Origin: JACKHO01 sp041398745
Lineage (GTDB): Bacteria; Planctomycetota; Planctomycetia; Planctomycetales; Planctomycetaceae
Length of the DNA stretch: 64,000 bases
Assembly: GCA_041398745.1 (NCBI GenBank)
Contig: JAWKUB010000013.1
Coordinates: 1 to 64,000, forward strand
Direction: 5' to 3'
The translations under genes were made by a program, and so were the position numbers. This document shows, in pieces, positions 51,418-60,943 of the stretch. Under the pieces are notes generated by a model. It ran no database searches. It saw nothing but the letters and a program-made list of their open reading frames with translations, and had not been told where the DNA came from. Each line of letters begins with the position of its first letter. Positions within the stretch are counted from its first letter, which is position 1.

Positions 51418-51783
51418 ATGCCTGTGAAAGCCAAATCATCACCTGAGCCAACAGTCGCAGCCACAGTTGCGGGCGAGGACATTGTCGGTGGCGACTATGT
51501 GGCAATCCTCACGCAGACGTTCGATGTGCCATCGTACTTCTGGAACGGATGTCTCACGTCGCTGTTACCAGAAGAAACTGTGAGGCTGAAGTTGATTCCG
51601 GAAACGGCCGGACTGCCACTCAAAGTTGTCGCTGTCTGTCTGCCGTTCATTTACACAACGACACCCTTTGGGCAGTCAGTGACTCTCGACACCCGTCGAC
51701 TTCAGTTGGTCCGCATCGACAAGAAATGCGCCAAAGCCATCTGGAGACAGCGTCGGGCGGAGTCACCATTCAACAACTGCTAA
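51418..51783 (+). CDS. Planctomycete-type conserved small protein (121 aa)
   Basis: 121 residues from MPVKAKSSPEPTVAATVAGE. Core GDYVAILTQTFDVPSYFWNG..LLPEETVRLKLIPE, PLKVVAVCLPFIYTTTPFGQSVTLDTRRLQLVRIDKKCAKAIWR matches, from memory, a small family common in planctomycetes with unknown function. Ribosome site weak, and the leader contains the last Y RNA. Followed 62 nt later by the Ro60 gene, so probably one transcript. Confidence 0.72.
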   Translation: MPVKAKSSPEPTVAATVAGEDIVGGDYVAILTQTFDVPSYFWNGCLTSLLPEETVRLKLIPETAGLPLKVVAVCLPFIYTTTPFGQSVTLDTRRLQLVRIDKKCAKAIWRQRRAESPFNNC

Positions 51784-51845
51784 CCGGACAAGAGCCGAGC
51801 CCGGCCCATCGTCTCTCGGCTGGCAAACACTTCAAGGAGGCTGAC

Positions 51846-53582
51846 ATGGCCAACAAGACTCTATTTTCAAGTTTGAACTCTGCGCTGCCACGGGCAACTG
51901 TGCGCAACGAGGCAGGCGGACCGGCTTACGCTCTGGAGCCGAAGCATGCGCTGGCGCAATTTGCGGCAACCGGGTGCTTCAATGGAACGTTCTACGCGAA
52001 TGCCCAGACGCAGCTCGACACGCTGCGGACGCTGATTGACCAGGTGAACGACAACGTCTACCTGGCAAAGCTGGCGGTCTACTCACGTGAGCGGGCGTAT
52101 CTGAAGGATATGCCCGCCGCTCTGGCAGCGACGCTGGCAGCGCGTGATACGGTTCTGTTTCACAAGGTCTTCGATCGTGTGGTCGACAACGGACGTGTAT
52201 TGCGCACGCTGTTCCAGATGATTCGTTCCGGCCAGTTCGGCAAGAAGTCTTTGTCGAGCTCGTTGCAGCGAGCATTCCAGCGGTGGTTGAACTCCGCATC
52301 GCCGGAGAAGCTGTTGTCCGCGTCGATTGGTCACGATCCATCATTGCGGGACATCCTGCGAATGGCTCGACCGACACCGTCGAACAACGCGCGGCGTGCA
52401 CTGTTCGGCTGGCTTACAGATAAGGAGCTACCGAAGTGGGCGCCGGCGGCAGAGATCGATCTACCGGAGCAGGTCCAGTTGCTGGTCGCATTCCGTACTG
52501 CGGAATCGGCGGAGCAGCAGGTCGCGCTGTTGCAGGGAGACGAAGGTCGCCCGGCATTGCGTGCCCGCTGGGATCTCCTGGCCGATACGGCCAAAGGACC
52601 GCTCGTCTGGGCTGCCATCGCGAAGTCGATGGGACCTCAGGCACTGCGGATGAACATCAACACGCTGCAGCGACAGGGTGTGTTCGAGCCGCAGGTCGGC
52701 ACCATGGGTAAGTTGCTTGCATCGGTGCTGCCACAGTCGCTTCAGGCGATTGGTTTCGAGGCTGCACGAGGTCAGGCAATGGTCCAGTACGTGGCTGATC
52801 GGCTGGCGGATGAGAATGAAATCCGTCGGTCGCGACAGTTCCCTTACCAGTACTTCGCTGCGTACCTGAACATGTCGAGTGAAATTCCGCACGCGATCAA
52901 AGCGAGCCTGCACAAGGCGGCCGAGATTGCCTGTGGTAACGTGCCGGAGTTGCCGGGACCTGTTGTGATTGGTCTCGACGTTTCGGGTTCGATGCAGTCC
53001 GCAGTCACGGGCAACCGTGGCCGCGGGGCGACGTCGAAGATGCGATGTGTGGATGTTGCTGCCCTCGTGGCGGCGGCAATTCTGCGTCGTAACCCGGACA
53101 GCATTGTGATTCCGTTCGACACCCGTGCGTTCGACGTGAAGGTCGATCCTTCCGACTCGATCCTGAGTCTGTCGGAACGGCTGGCGAAGTACGGAGGTGG
53201 TGGAACCGACTGCTCGCTGCCGCTGCAAATGGCCAACGCGAAGTACGCCAGGCGGAAGTTCGCGGGGGTTGTATTGGTCAGCGACAACGAAAGCTGGATC
53301 TACCAGGGCCGCCCGTATTTCGGCGGACGCAACGGAGCGACCGGCGTCATGACGGAATGGCAGCAGTTCGTACAGAACCAGGTGAAGCTCCACGGAAGCG
53401 ATTTCGCGGGGCCAAAGCTGATTTGCATCGACCTGCAGCCGTACCAGACGACGCAGGCTCCAGAACGCAGCGACATTCTGAACGTCGGCGGCTTCAGTGA
53501 CGCCGTGTTCGAAGTGATCGCGGCGTTTCTATCCAGCGACGCCGGCCGCTTCGTGGCCGAAGTTGAAGCGATCGAACTGTAA
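51846..53582 (+). CDS. rsr: Ro60-family TROVE protein (Rsr)
   Basis: 578 residues; AAGGAGGCTGAC precedes the ATG. HEAT-type TROVE ring about 20-360 (VYLAKLAVYSRERAYLKDMP, RRALFGWLTDKELPKWAP) and vWA domain about 370-560 with MIDAS residues DVSGSMQS (378), T in GGGGTDCSLP and D in LVSDNESWI. Length and order match bacterial Rsr/Ro60, which forms a ring that binds Y RNA on its outer face and RNA 3' ends in its hole, and cooperates with exoribonucleases. Four Y RNA-like sequences lie directly upstream. No RtcB or RtcR gene is in the window. Confidence 0.95.
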   Translation: MANKTLFSSLNSALPRATVRNEAGGPAYALEPKHALAQFAATGCFNGTFYANAQTQLDTLRTLIDQVNDNVYLAKLAVYSRERAYLKDMPAALAATLAARDTVLFHKVFDRVVDNGRVLRTLFQMIRSGQFGKKSLSSSLQRAFQRWLNSASPEKLLSASIGHDPSLRDILRMARPTPSNNARRALFGWLTDKELPKWAPAAEIDLPEQVQLLVAFRTAESAEQQVALLQGDEGRPALRARWDLLADTAKGPLVWAAIAKSMGPQALRMNINTLQRQGVFEPQVGTMGKLLASVLPQSLQAIGFEAARGQAMVQYVADRLADENEIRRSRQFPYQYFAAYLNMSSEIPHAIKASLHKAAEIACGNVPELPGPVVIGLDVSGSMQSAVTGNRGRGATSKMRCVDVAALVAAAILRRNPDSIVIPFDTRAFDVKVDPSDSILSLSERLAKYGGGGTDCSLPLQMANAKYARRKFAGVVLVSDNESWIYQGRPYFGGRNGATGVMTEWQQFVQNQVKLHGSDFAGPKLICIDLQPYQTTQAPERSDILNVGGFSDAVFEVIAAFLSSDAGRFVAEVEAIEL

Positions 53583-53604
53583 TCAGTTCGGTTAGTACCA
53601 ATCG

Positions 53605-53638
53605 ACACCCCTGGTTCGAGCGATCGGACCAGGGGTGT
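53605..53638 (+). terminator. Hairpin after the Ro60 gene
   Basis: ACACCCCTGGT (53605-53615) pairs perfectly with ACCAGGGGTGT (53628-53638). No T-run follows, so termination may need help or the hairpin may protect the 3' end. Confidence 0.6.
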
Positions 53639-53684
53639 TACAATAGGGTTTGGCGGCAAAACAAACTAATCGAAGGGTAGTCAC

Positions 53685-55799
53685 ATGGGATCAGGTGCTT
53701 CCGACTCGTCGACATCCGAAGACAGTTCAGAAGAACCTGTTCCTCCTGAGGTCTTCGGTGTCGGAACAAGTCTCGATTGGGATTCTCCACTTCTTAACGT
53801 CACACTTACTGTCGAATTGCCCTTTTGGCTAATTATGCCGGCGAACTCACTTCGCGTGACACTTGGTGACTTTACCACCGATGTCGTCATCGAAAATCAG
53901 GGTGTCGAAATTCAGCGTGGTCGACAGTTTACGCGGACGCATCAAAACACAGTTTTTATCGGAGGAAATGATGCTGCGAGAAATGCGTCAGCTCCGGTTA
54001 CAGCCCTTCCTGAAGGAGGACTTTTTCGCGCGACGCGTACTCTTCTGCATATTGAAACCTATGCGAGTGAAGACGCACTCAATGCATTCTGGGGGCAGGA
54101 CAGTCCGCGGTACCGGGATGCGAGTCGCTATTTTGCGTCTCTCGCTTTGGGCCACATCCCATTAGTTAACAAGGTCGTAAACGCGTATCGGATGGCTTCC
54201 GTTGATCCATTCGCGCACGAGGTAACGGCGTGGGATGTACCCGTCTGGTTCGTCGGTCGTCCACCAGAAATCCAGCCGGTTTACCTGTATTCACACTTGG
54301 TCGAAGACTGGTATCCCACGATTCACAAGGGAATTGAAAGCGATGATGAATTCCCTTACTTCGCGACAAGCGTTGAAACCGTTCAACAGTATTTGACGAA
54401 AGGTGAATCACCGGGAGAAATCGAAATGCTTGATGGATGGAGCCTGTCTCATAGCGGAAGATTCGGCGACTCAATTCGCTCATTTGTAACGGCAATTGAG
54501 GTACTCGTCGAATCAGAGATTCGACGGTTGCTCGTGGAAAAGGGGCATACCCCGGAACAAGTCGACACACAAATTGAGGTAACTCGGAACAACTTTGAAA
54601 ACCGACTGAAGGATTACTGTAAGCTTTCGAGACGAAGAATTCCTGGCCCAAATCTCCATTATGTTCCGTACCTGAACGGTATTCGACTTAGAGACGAGTT
54701 GGAACGCACAAGAAGACTACGCCACCAAATCGTCCATCACGGGCATCGCCTTGACCATACATTCTCCAAGCCAATGTTGCGGGCAGCTGAGACAACAAGT
54801 TGGCTCTATGATTGGATTTCTTCACCGGGAGATTTCGAGGAGCGACGGGGGAAGAACTCGACTTTTTTCGTCGGGGCGATGACCAACGCGGTTCGTTTCG
54901 AATGCGAAATACGTGAAGGCCGAATTGTCGTTATCCCACCCTTTTGGCTAGAAGAGTTGAACGAAGATTCCGCTGAGGAATCGATTGTGCTAACCAGCAT
55001 TCATCGTGTTGTCCACAATGACATGACGCTACTGCGAACGATTGGACGAACCCCCCACGAAGGAAAGGATTTAGAGCACTTCGTCAAGATGTCGTTCTAC
55101 GAACTCGGTGTGGGGGAATTAGAGGACTCGCCGTATGAAGAGACGTCACGCGCGATTTCTGAGCGGTTCAGAATGCGGGTCGGGGAGAAATCAATTCCTG
55201 TCTTTGCGCTGGACACGAGTGGGTCGTTGACTGGTCAACAGATAGAAGATGTCAACGTCTGTATGATCGAAATGAAAGAAAGCGGGCAACTGGTTGATTC
55301 TGCCGTATTGGTTGTCAATGACCAAAATGGCCGAGAATGGTTCTTGCGGAATGCGGAGTTAGATGCCGATTCCGGCAAGTTGGCTGCGGAATTCGGGATT
55401 TGTGTCGTCCGAACACCTGATTTGGCGAGAATGGTACTTGGGGCGATGAAGTACAGTTGGTCGTTTACGACGATCATTGGTGACATTCTTCAAGGTGGCG
55501 TCTTTAGGGCCGGTCCTCCTGCAAGCCAATATCTGGGCGACGTTTACCACTTCTGGGACGAGCAACAGGTCGTTGGAGTTGAAACAATCGCGACGTTCAA
55601 GTTGAGTGATGCGGACATCGTAGTGATCGAATTACCTCAGAGGTTCCATCAGTGTGAGTTGGCAAAGCCAAGGTTGGACAGTAATGGAAGGCTGACTTTC
55701 AAAATTGACTTAGAACGGTGCGACGTGCCAGTGGGAAGTCACGTTTACCTATTGGACCGACATCGTTCGTTTCAGCCTGAAGCAGTTGAAGAGGCATAG
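53685..55799 (+). CDS. HEPN-motif protein with possible C-terminal nuclease-like domain
   Basis: 704 residues; overall more AT-rich than neighbours. A helical region at about 265-370 (SGRFGDSIRSFVTAIEVLVE..RLRHQIVHHGHRL) ends in R-H-Q-I-V-H, the R-x4-H pattern of HEPN RNases. The C-terminal 230 residues (VFALDTSGSLTGQQIEDVNV..LAAEFGICVVRTPDLARM) resemble restriction-endonuclease-like folds, but a full catalytic set is not seen. The N-terminal part is beta-rich. HEPN proteins often cleave RNA in conflict systems; placement next to Ro60 fits RNA metabolism. Function unproven. Confidence 0.72.
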   Translation: MGSGASDSSTSEDSSEEPVPPEVFGVGTSLDWDSPLLNVTLTVELPFWLIMPANSLRVTLGDFTTDVVIENQGVEIQRGRQFTRTHQNTVFIGGNDAARNASAPVTALPEGGLFRATRTLLHIETYASEDALNAFWGQDSPRYRDASRYFASLALGHIPLVNKVVNAYRMASVDPFAHEVTAWDVPVWFVGRPPEIQPVYLYSHLVEDWYPTIHKGIESDDEFPYFATSVETVQQYLTKGESPGEIEMLDGWSLSHSGRFGDSIRSFVTAIEVLVESEIRRLLVEKGHTPEQVDTQIEVTRNNFENRLKDYCKLSRRRIPGPNLHYVPYLNGIRLRDELERTRRLRHQIVHHGHRLDHTFSKPMLRAAETTSWLYDWISSPGDFEERRGKNSTFFVGAMTNAVRFECEIREGRIVVIPPFWLEELNEDSAEESIVLTSIHRVVHNDMTLLRTIGRTPHEGKDLEHFVKMSFYELGVGELEDSPYEETSRAISERFRMRVGEKSIPVFALDTSGSLTGQQIEDVNVCMIEMKESGQLVDSAVLVVNDQNGREWFLRNAELDADSGKLAAEFGICVVRTPDLARMVLGAMKYSWSFTTIIGDILQGGVFRAGPPASQYLGDVYHFWDEQQVVGVETIATFKLSDADIVVIELPQRFHQCELAKPRLDSNGRLTFKIDLERCDVPVGSHVYLLDRHRSFQPEAVEEA

Positions 55800-55964
55800 A
55801 ATTCGGAAGTCGGCCAGATGTTCGTAGGACGTGTTGTGCACCAGTCACGAGGCTTATGATCAAACCCATCAACACACGATAATCTTTAAGAAATTGAGAA
55901 ATGTCGCGAACCTTGGATCGCGTCCCGTGTCCCCCACACCAACTTCCGTATCTCTGAGACTGCC

Positions 55965-56045
55965 ATGACCACTTTCACTCAATCACAGTCGACATCTTCA
56001 ACAGACTCGTCGTCAGCCGACGGGACGGGGGGAGTGATTGTGTAG
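55965..56045 (+). CDS. Tiny Ser/Thr-rich ORF (26 aa)
   Basis: 26 codons beginning MTTFTQSQSTSS and ending DGTGGVIV. Followed 25 nt later by a good terminator, as a short transcription unit would be. Low complexity and a poor ribosome site weaken the call. No family known to me. Confidence 0.3.
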   Translation: MTTFTQSQSTSSTDSSSADGTGGVIV

Positions 56046-56070
56046 AGCGAACTAAGCCGACAAGTCACAC

Positions 56071-56107
56071 CAGCCCGCCCGGTTTCACTGCCTGGCGGGC
56101 TGTTTTC
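56071..56107 (+). terminator. Rho-independent terminator
   Basis: CAGCCCGCC (56071-56079) pairs with GGCGGGCTG (56094-56102), followed by TTTTC. Clean GC stem, 14-nt loop. Confidence 0.8.
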
Positions 56108-56345
56108 GTTTGAAACACACGGTTTCATTGACTCGGAATGCTAGAAACTTTGCGACTGCTCATGCAACGCAAGCGACCAGCGGGAGCGCACCACTCATTC
56201 AGAGCAGCAGCTCTCACCGGGTCAAGGGCCGTACCCTTGCATTTTCATCGTCGTTGCTGCTGCCCTGGCGCTGCATGAGCACAAAAAGGGGAACGTGGCT
56301 GCTCACCTCGTTCGCTGGGCATCGGTTGCTTCATACTGACGTGCC

Positions 56346-57170
56346 TTACTTCGTTGCCTTGGTAATCGCATCGGCAACTTGCTGTCCCAGGAAATCGTAC
56401 CCCGCGGCGTTGAAATGAACGTCGTTCGGATTCTGCATCTCGTCCAGATGCGGTGTAACGGCAGTGAATAAGTCGTCGGTCTCCACGCTATGTTTCGACA
56501 TGATTTCTGCGGCCGCCTTGTTGCGTTCCACAATCGATGCGGATGTTTGCTTCTTCTCTGGATCATCTGGGATGGGCGTCGTAGATGCCCAGATTAGTTT
56601 GGCACCGGTCTTTTCCATGCGTTCGACAAGCTGCTCCAGCCGCTCACTGTACTCGTCGACAGGCGTATTCCGATCGTGGATGCCGAAATTGAAGTGAATC
56701 ACATCCCACTTTCCGTCCCCCAGCCATACGTCAAGATTCTTTAGCCCCAACGATGTGGGGCCGCAATTGGCTGGAGCGCGGTGGACATTCGCCTTGCCTG
56801 CAAGTGCTTTCCGCACGCTTTGCGTGTAGCCCCTGGAGACCGAGTCCCCAATCAACAGGACGCGTGGCAGTTGCGGGTCATCCTTCACGAAGTCCCAAGC
56901 GTTCGACTGGCCAGCAACCTTCTGCCGTTTGTGGATTGGCAGGTAGAAGTTGCCCAGGTTCTCTTGCAGGACACGTTCCCAGTCTTGCTCGACGGGCGAA
57001 AGCGTTTTGACCAACGCCTGATACTGTTCATCCAGTTTCCGATCGGCTTCTGCCTTCCTGGCAGCAGCTTCGTCGGCGTTGGTGGGTTCGTTTTCGGCTG
57101 CTGTGCAAGTCAGCGCCAGCGCGAACACCAGCAAAGCGGCAGCAAGCATCGAAAGATCGCAGCGTTTCAT
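56346..57170 (-). CDS. Exported SGNH/GDSL hydrolase
   Basis: 274 residues with signal peptide MKRCDLSMLAAALLVFALAL then TCTAAEN. SGNH blocks: block I LLIGDSVSRGY (Ser), block II Gly/Asn region NVHRAPANCGPTS, block III FNFGIHD, and block V NDVHFNAAGYD (Asp, His). Probably an esterase or acetylesterase acting on saccharides in the periplasm. Monocistronic, divergent from the sigma operon. Confidence 0.88.
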   Translation of the reverse strand: MKRCDLSMLAAALLVFALALTCTAAENEPTNADEAAARKAEADRKLDEQYQALVKTLSPVEQDWERVLQENLGNFYLPIHKRQKVAGQSNAWDFVKDDPQLPRVLLIGDSVSRGYTQSVRKALAGKANVHRAPANCGPTSLGLKNLDVWLGDGKWDVIHFNFGIHDRNTPVDEYSERLEQLVERMEKTGAKLIWASTTPIPDDPEKKQTSASIVERNKAAAEIMSKHSVETDDLFTAVTPHLDEMQNPNDVHFNAAGYDFLGQQVADAITKATK

Positions 57171-57498
57171 TAGTTGGCATCACCTTTCTGTTGAATGGCA
57201 GCAATCTCGGCTGCATCCCAATTCTCGTGTGGAATGTCGCATTGCCTACTTTTCCTGGCGAGAGGATATTGATTTGATTCCTCTGCACAACCGTGGGCGG
57301 ATGCCGTCACATTTTGGCCCTGCTTCTCCACATCATTCGTCGGTCGGCAAATCATCTTCGGTCGGTGAATTCCGGTAGACAACAACGTCGTCTCAGCCCA
57401 ATTCAATTTAATTCTGATTTTCCAAATTGGTAGCTCAGGTATGCGTTTACCGTGTGTATAAGAGTGAGTTGAAGCGGATTCAGAGAGAAAGCCAAAGC

Positions 57499-58074
57499 GT
57501 GACGGGGGGTCAGGGTCTTTCAGACGAGCAATTGGTGACGGAATGGAATCGTAACCACGATCCTTCCATCGCCGATATCCTCGCGCGCCGATACCTGCCG
57601 CAGTTTTGGCGCACCTCGCGTGCATTGTTGGGATGCCCGGATCTCGCTGAAGACGTGGCACAGGACGCAATGGTGAAGTTGCTTCATGCACTCGAAAGGT
57701 TTGACGGCCGTGCCGCGTTTCGGACATGGTCGTACACAATTCTCATCAATACGGTTCGCAACGAACTGCGTCGACAGCGAACAGGCGGCAAGCACCTGGA
57801 AGAAGGGTTCGATGTCGCGAATTCAGCCAGAATAGCACCAGTCGACGAGCGGTTGTTGACCGCTGAGGCACGACGAGTAGTTGACGAAGCCTTGCAGCGG
57901 CTGACTGAGAAGCAGCGGTCGGCATTTGTCTTAATGGTACTGGAAGGCCTGCAAGCCAGTGAGGTCGCGGAACTTGAAGGTTGTTCGGTTGATGCGGTCT
58001 ACCAACGTGTCACCGACGCTCGCAAGCTGTTGCGACAGGACGTTTCACTAAACCAGTTGGTTCAGACGAAGTGA
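57499..58074 (+). CDS. ECF-type sigma factor
   Basis: 191 residues from the GTG at 57499 (in-frame starts exist up to 57427). Region 2: DPSIADILARRYLPQFWRTSRALLGC..DLAEDVAQDAMVKLLHALERFDGRAAFRTWSYTILINTVRNELRR. Region 4: LTEKQRSAFVLMVLEGLQASEVAELEGCSVDAVYQRV. It directs RNA polymerase to a dedicated set of promoters. Followed by a membrane-anchored putative anti-sigma factor 11 nt later, and then exported proteins. Confidence 0.9.
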   Translation: MTGGQGLSDEQLVTEWNRNHDPSIADILARRYLPQFWRTSRALLGCPDLAEDVAQDAMVKLLHALERFDGRAAFRTWSYTILINTVRNELRRQRTGGKHLEEGFDVANSARIAPVDERLLTAEARRVVDEALQRLTEKQRSAFVLMVLEGLQASEVAELEGCSVDAVYQRVTDARKLLRQDVSLNQLVQTK

Positions 58075-58085
58075 GTGGTGTTCCC

Positions 58086-58868
58086 ATGAACACAAATGAA
58101 AACGAAGATTTCGACAAAGCACTGCGCCAATGGCATCATGACCTAAGTGACGAAGGCGACCGGGTGGAACGTATGGTCGGCCATGTCTTGTCACGGACCA
58201 ATTCACAATCTCAGCCAAGTGTGTTGCCAGTGCAAAACCCCTTACTGGTCGATGGTGGTTCGCATTTATTTCCACGTGCCGTCGCTGTCGTTGCCTGTGG
58301 AGTGTGCGTCGTGCTGGCAGGTCTGGTGTTGACGTTCCAATTTGAAATGGACACGGCAACTACAAGTTCCGTTGATTTCGCTCAAATGAAGTTTTCGACG
58401 AACGAGATTACACAACAGGAAAAGTTGGTCTGCCACCTCGATGAGATCTTCGAGCATCAGGTTGGAACCTTCTACCAGAGTGGTGAGCAGGTGTCGTTCG
58501 AGATGAATTCCGTGTCTCCGGTTCTGGCCGACCGCACTTGTCTTTCCATGAGGTTTGTCCTGCAGGAACGTGCCTCGGCGGGGGATTGGCGAACGTTGCA
58601 ATCGACAGGAGTCATTACCGGGCGCGATGCTCAAATTCAGTTCCCCTCCCGCGATGGCCTCGTCATCGACTCCTGGTCGCATGTGCTGCCCGATGACTCT
58701 CTTTGGATTGAAGTTGGAATTCGAGATGGCAACGGGCAGCTAACGGTTGCGTCTGTCCAATGCAAATTAAATGAAGCAAAGCAGGTCTGGGCGAGGCACA
58801 GTCAGCGGCAGGAGCAGAGACTGATCGTTGTGTTCGAGTTACTTCGACCATGTTCGGAGGTCATCTGA
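58086..58868 (+). CDS. Membrane-anchored putative anti-sigma protein
   Basis: 260 residues. The cytosolic N-terminus (about 1-60, DFDKALRQWHHDLSDEGDRVER) is followed by one membrane helix (AVAVVACGVCVVLAGLVLTFQF, about 63-84) and a periplasmic beta-rich domain. This topology directly after an ECF sigma gene suggests it holds the sigma factor at the membrane. No zinc HxxxCxxC motif is seen. TGATG overlap with the next gene. Confidence 0.7.
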   Translation: MNTNENEDFDKALRQWHHDLSDEGDRVERMVGHVLSRTNSQSQPSVLPVQNPLLVDGGSHLFPRAVAVVACGVCVVLAGLVLTFQFEMDTATTSSVDFAQMKFSTNEITQQEKLVCHLDEIFEHQVGTFYQSGEQVSFEMNSVSPVLADRTCLSMRFVLQERASAGDWRTLQSTGVITGRDAQIQFPSRDGLVIDSWSHVLPDDSLWIEVGIRDGNGQLTVASVQCKLNEAKQVWARHSQRQEQRLIVVFELLRPCSEVI

Positions 58869-59815
58869 TGCGAACACTCCCACTACTTGCGTTAATGTGC
58901 GGCATTTCTCTGGCCGCTGAGATCGCACTTGCTGATGAAATGGCAGTTTCCGGACTCCTTCCCGGACAGACCGATCAGTTTGCAGAAGCTGATTGTCTTT
59001 TGCGAATTCAACTCCCACGTGAAGCGAAAAGCGACCGAATAAGTTGGTCGATCAACTCCGCCGGACGCACACTTGCGAAAGGGACTTCGGCAGTGACGCA
59101 AACCTCGAAGGCCAACGAACTGGAATTCACAATTCAGACACCGGCCATTAAAGAGGGAATCACACTGGAGGTTGAATTCACTTTCACAGATGGCGAAAAG
59201 AACTATTCCATACCAATGCGACTGCGGACAGGGAATCCGTTTAGCACGCTTAGTGAAACGATTCGGGATCGTCGGCTCGTTGTTTACGATCCTGCGGGTA
59301 ACACTCTGGACGCGCTGACATCTCTCGAAATTCCGCATCGACCGTTGCCGTTCCTTAAAAAGATTGAGACTGACGATTCAATTCTCCTGATTGGTGAAGG
59401 CGTCGAATGCAGTGCCGGTTTAATGGAGCAACTCATGGCCATTGGGCAATCTGGTCGGCGCATTATCGTATTGCGTCCGAGTGAGAGCTCAATTTGTTCA
59501 TTAGAACTCTCCGCCGTAGGGAATCGGCAGTTGCGATTTGCTCAATTCGATGAGGACAATTGGGTTCCCGAGAAGCTTGACGTCGCTGGCTGGACCGTGG
59601 AAGGAAATACTCCAGGTTGGTTGTTGCAGGCCGATGGCGGAAAACTGCAAATGACTCCTGGTAATGGACCTCAGGTTTGGCCGCTTGTGGAGTATCAATT
59701 TACGGAACCGGGAGAGTGTCTCTTTGTGGGTGTCCCACTGATTGCCAATTGGGAAGCCACACCCGTTCCCCGTGAGTTCTTATTGCATTTGCTCACGGCG
59801 CCTTGTGCCCGTTAG
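58868..59815 (+). CDS. Exported hypothetical protein (315 aa)
   Basis: 315 residues from MRTLPLLALMCGISLAAEIA with signal peptide. Mature part is beta-rich (FTFTDGEKNYSIPMRLRTGNP) with a Rossmann-like stretch (SILLIGEGVECSAGLMEQLMAIGQSGRRIIVLRPSESS). No family recognised. Part of the sigma operon. Confidence 0.72.
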   Translation: MRTLPLLALMCGISLAAEIALADEMAVSGLLPGQTDQFAEADCLLRIQLPREAKSDRISWSINSAGRTLAKGTSAVTQTSKANELEFTIQTPAIKEGITLEVEFTFTDGEKNYSIPMRLRTGNPFSTLSETIRDRRLVVYDPAGNTLDALTSLEIPHRPLPFLKKIETDDSILLIGEGVECSAGLMEQLMAIGQSGRRIIVLRPSESSICSLELSAVGNRQLRFAQFDEDNWVPEKLDVAGWTVEGNTPGWLLQADGGKLQMTPGNGPQVWPLVEYQFTEPGECLFVGVPLIANWEATPVPREFLLHLLTAPCAR

Positions 59816-59858
59816 TTTCACCCCTTCACCAATTCATTCCAAGCAGGCGGAACTCATT

Positions 59859-60806
59859 ATGAAACATACCATCAGCACGACTTTCCTGGCCATTGCACTT
59901 TGTGGTCTGCTGCCGCGTGTGCAGGCAGAGGAGCATCTCCCTGTTGCAACGGCAATTCTACCCTTTGAAGCACGAGGCGATGTCAAAGAGGAGGCAGGGC
60001 AAATTGCGGACTTGCTGTTTGCGAACTTGATAACTTCCGAACAACTTCTACTTGTCGAGCGTTCGGCCATCGATAGCGTGTTTGACGAATTGAAGTTAAG
60101 CAAAGCGGGTGTCGTGAAGTCCGACGAAGCGACGCAGGTCGGAAAGCTGACTGGAGCTCGGTTACTGATCACCGGTTCTGTAATCCAGGTGAATGGAGAC
60201 ATTTATCTGGTCGCCAAAGTCATCGGAACTGAAACCAGCCGTCTCGCGGGCGCTTCGGTTAAAGGGGCAGCGAACTCTGATCTTGGTGATTTGGTCGCTC
60301 AGTTGGCAGAAGAAATCCGCGCGGCCGTTGAAAAGAAGCAGGAAACCCTGTTGCCCGCAGCCGTCTCGGAAGACGACTGGCTTGCTGCCGTCAAGAAATC
60401 ACTGAAGAAAAAGAAGTTGCCGAGTGTGACGGTTTCCGTTGGCGAGCGGCACGTTGGTCAACAAGTTTTCGATCCCGCAGCACGCACCGAATGCGAACGA
60501 CTGCTGACATTGCTGGGATTCGACGTTATTTCTGCTGACAGCCCAAACTCGGCCCGCGCTGACATCCTCATTAAGGGAGAGGCCATTTCCGAATTCGCCA
60601 CGCGACGGGGCGATTTTGTCTCCGTCAAGTGCCGTGTGGAAATGCAGGTAATCGGCCAGTCTGACGGATCAGTCATCACTTCCGACGCGGAGACAACGGT
60701 TTCAGTTGACCTGGCGGAACAAGTAGCAGCAAAATCGGGACTCCAGGAGGCGTCGCGCAAACTTGTCGGACGGCTCATCCCGAAACTTGTAACGCAGAAC
60801 AAGTGA
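59859..60806 (+). CDS. Exported CsgG/FlgO-like protein
   Basis: 315 residues; signal peptide MKHTISTTFLAIALCGLLPR then VQAEE. Residues 30-170 (VATAILPFEARGDVKEEAGQIADLLFANLI..LLLVERSAIDSVFDELKLSKAGVV..GKLTGARLLITGSVIQVNGDIYLVAKVIG) follow the CsgG/FlgO pattern of outer-membrane assembly proteins. The C-terminal 130 residues form a second alpha/beta domain (GFDVISADSPNSARADILIKGE). Located in the periplasm or at the outer membrane. Confidence 0.8.
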   Translation: MKHTISTTFLAIALCGLLPRVQAEEHLPVATAILPFEARGDVKEEAGQIADLLFANLITSEQLLLVERSAIDSVFDELKLSKAGVVKSDEATQVGKLTGARLLITGSVIQVNGDIYLVAKVIGTETSRLAGASVKGAANSDLGDLVAQLAEEIRAAVEKKQETLLPAAVSEDDWLAAVKKSLKKKKLPSVTVSVGERHVGQQVFDPAARTECERLLTLLGFDVISADSPNSARADILIKGEAISEFATRRGDFVSVKCRVEMQVIGQSDGSVITSDAETTVSVDLAEQVAAKSGLQEASRKLVGRLIPKLVTQNK

Positions 60807-60943
60807 ATGGGTGATGCACCTAGTACGACATCAGACAACCGCTAGGCTCCGATTCACCAACTCATACGGAGATTCCGTGAATCAGCCTCGTTGGGATTGA
60901 TGCGAAAGCCACACGAACTGATGTGAAGGCAGAAGGGAATGTC

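Larger units (their letters stand above)
55800..56345. other. Intergenic stretch with a tiny ORF and a terminator
   Basis: No ordinary gene. It contains a 26-codon ORF (55965-56045) and a terminator (56071-56107). Sequence from 56110 to 56345 holds nothing recognisable. Confidence 0.5.
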
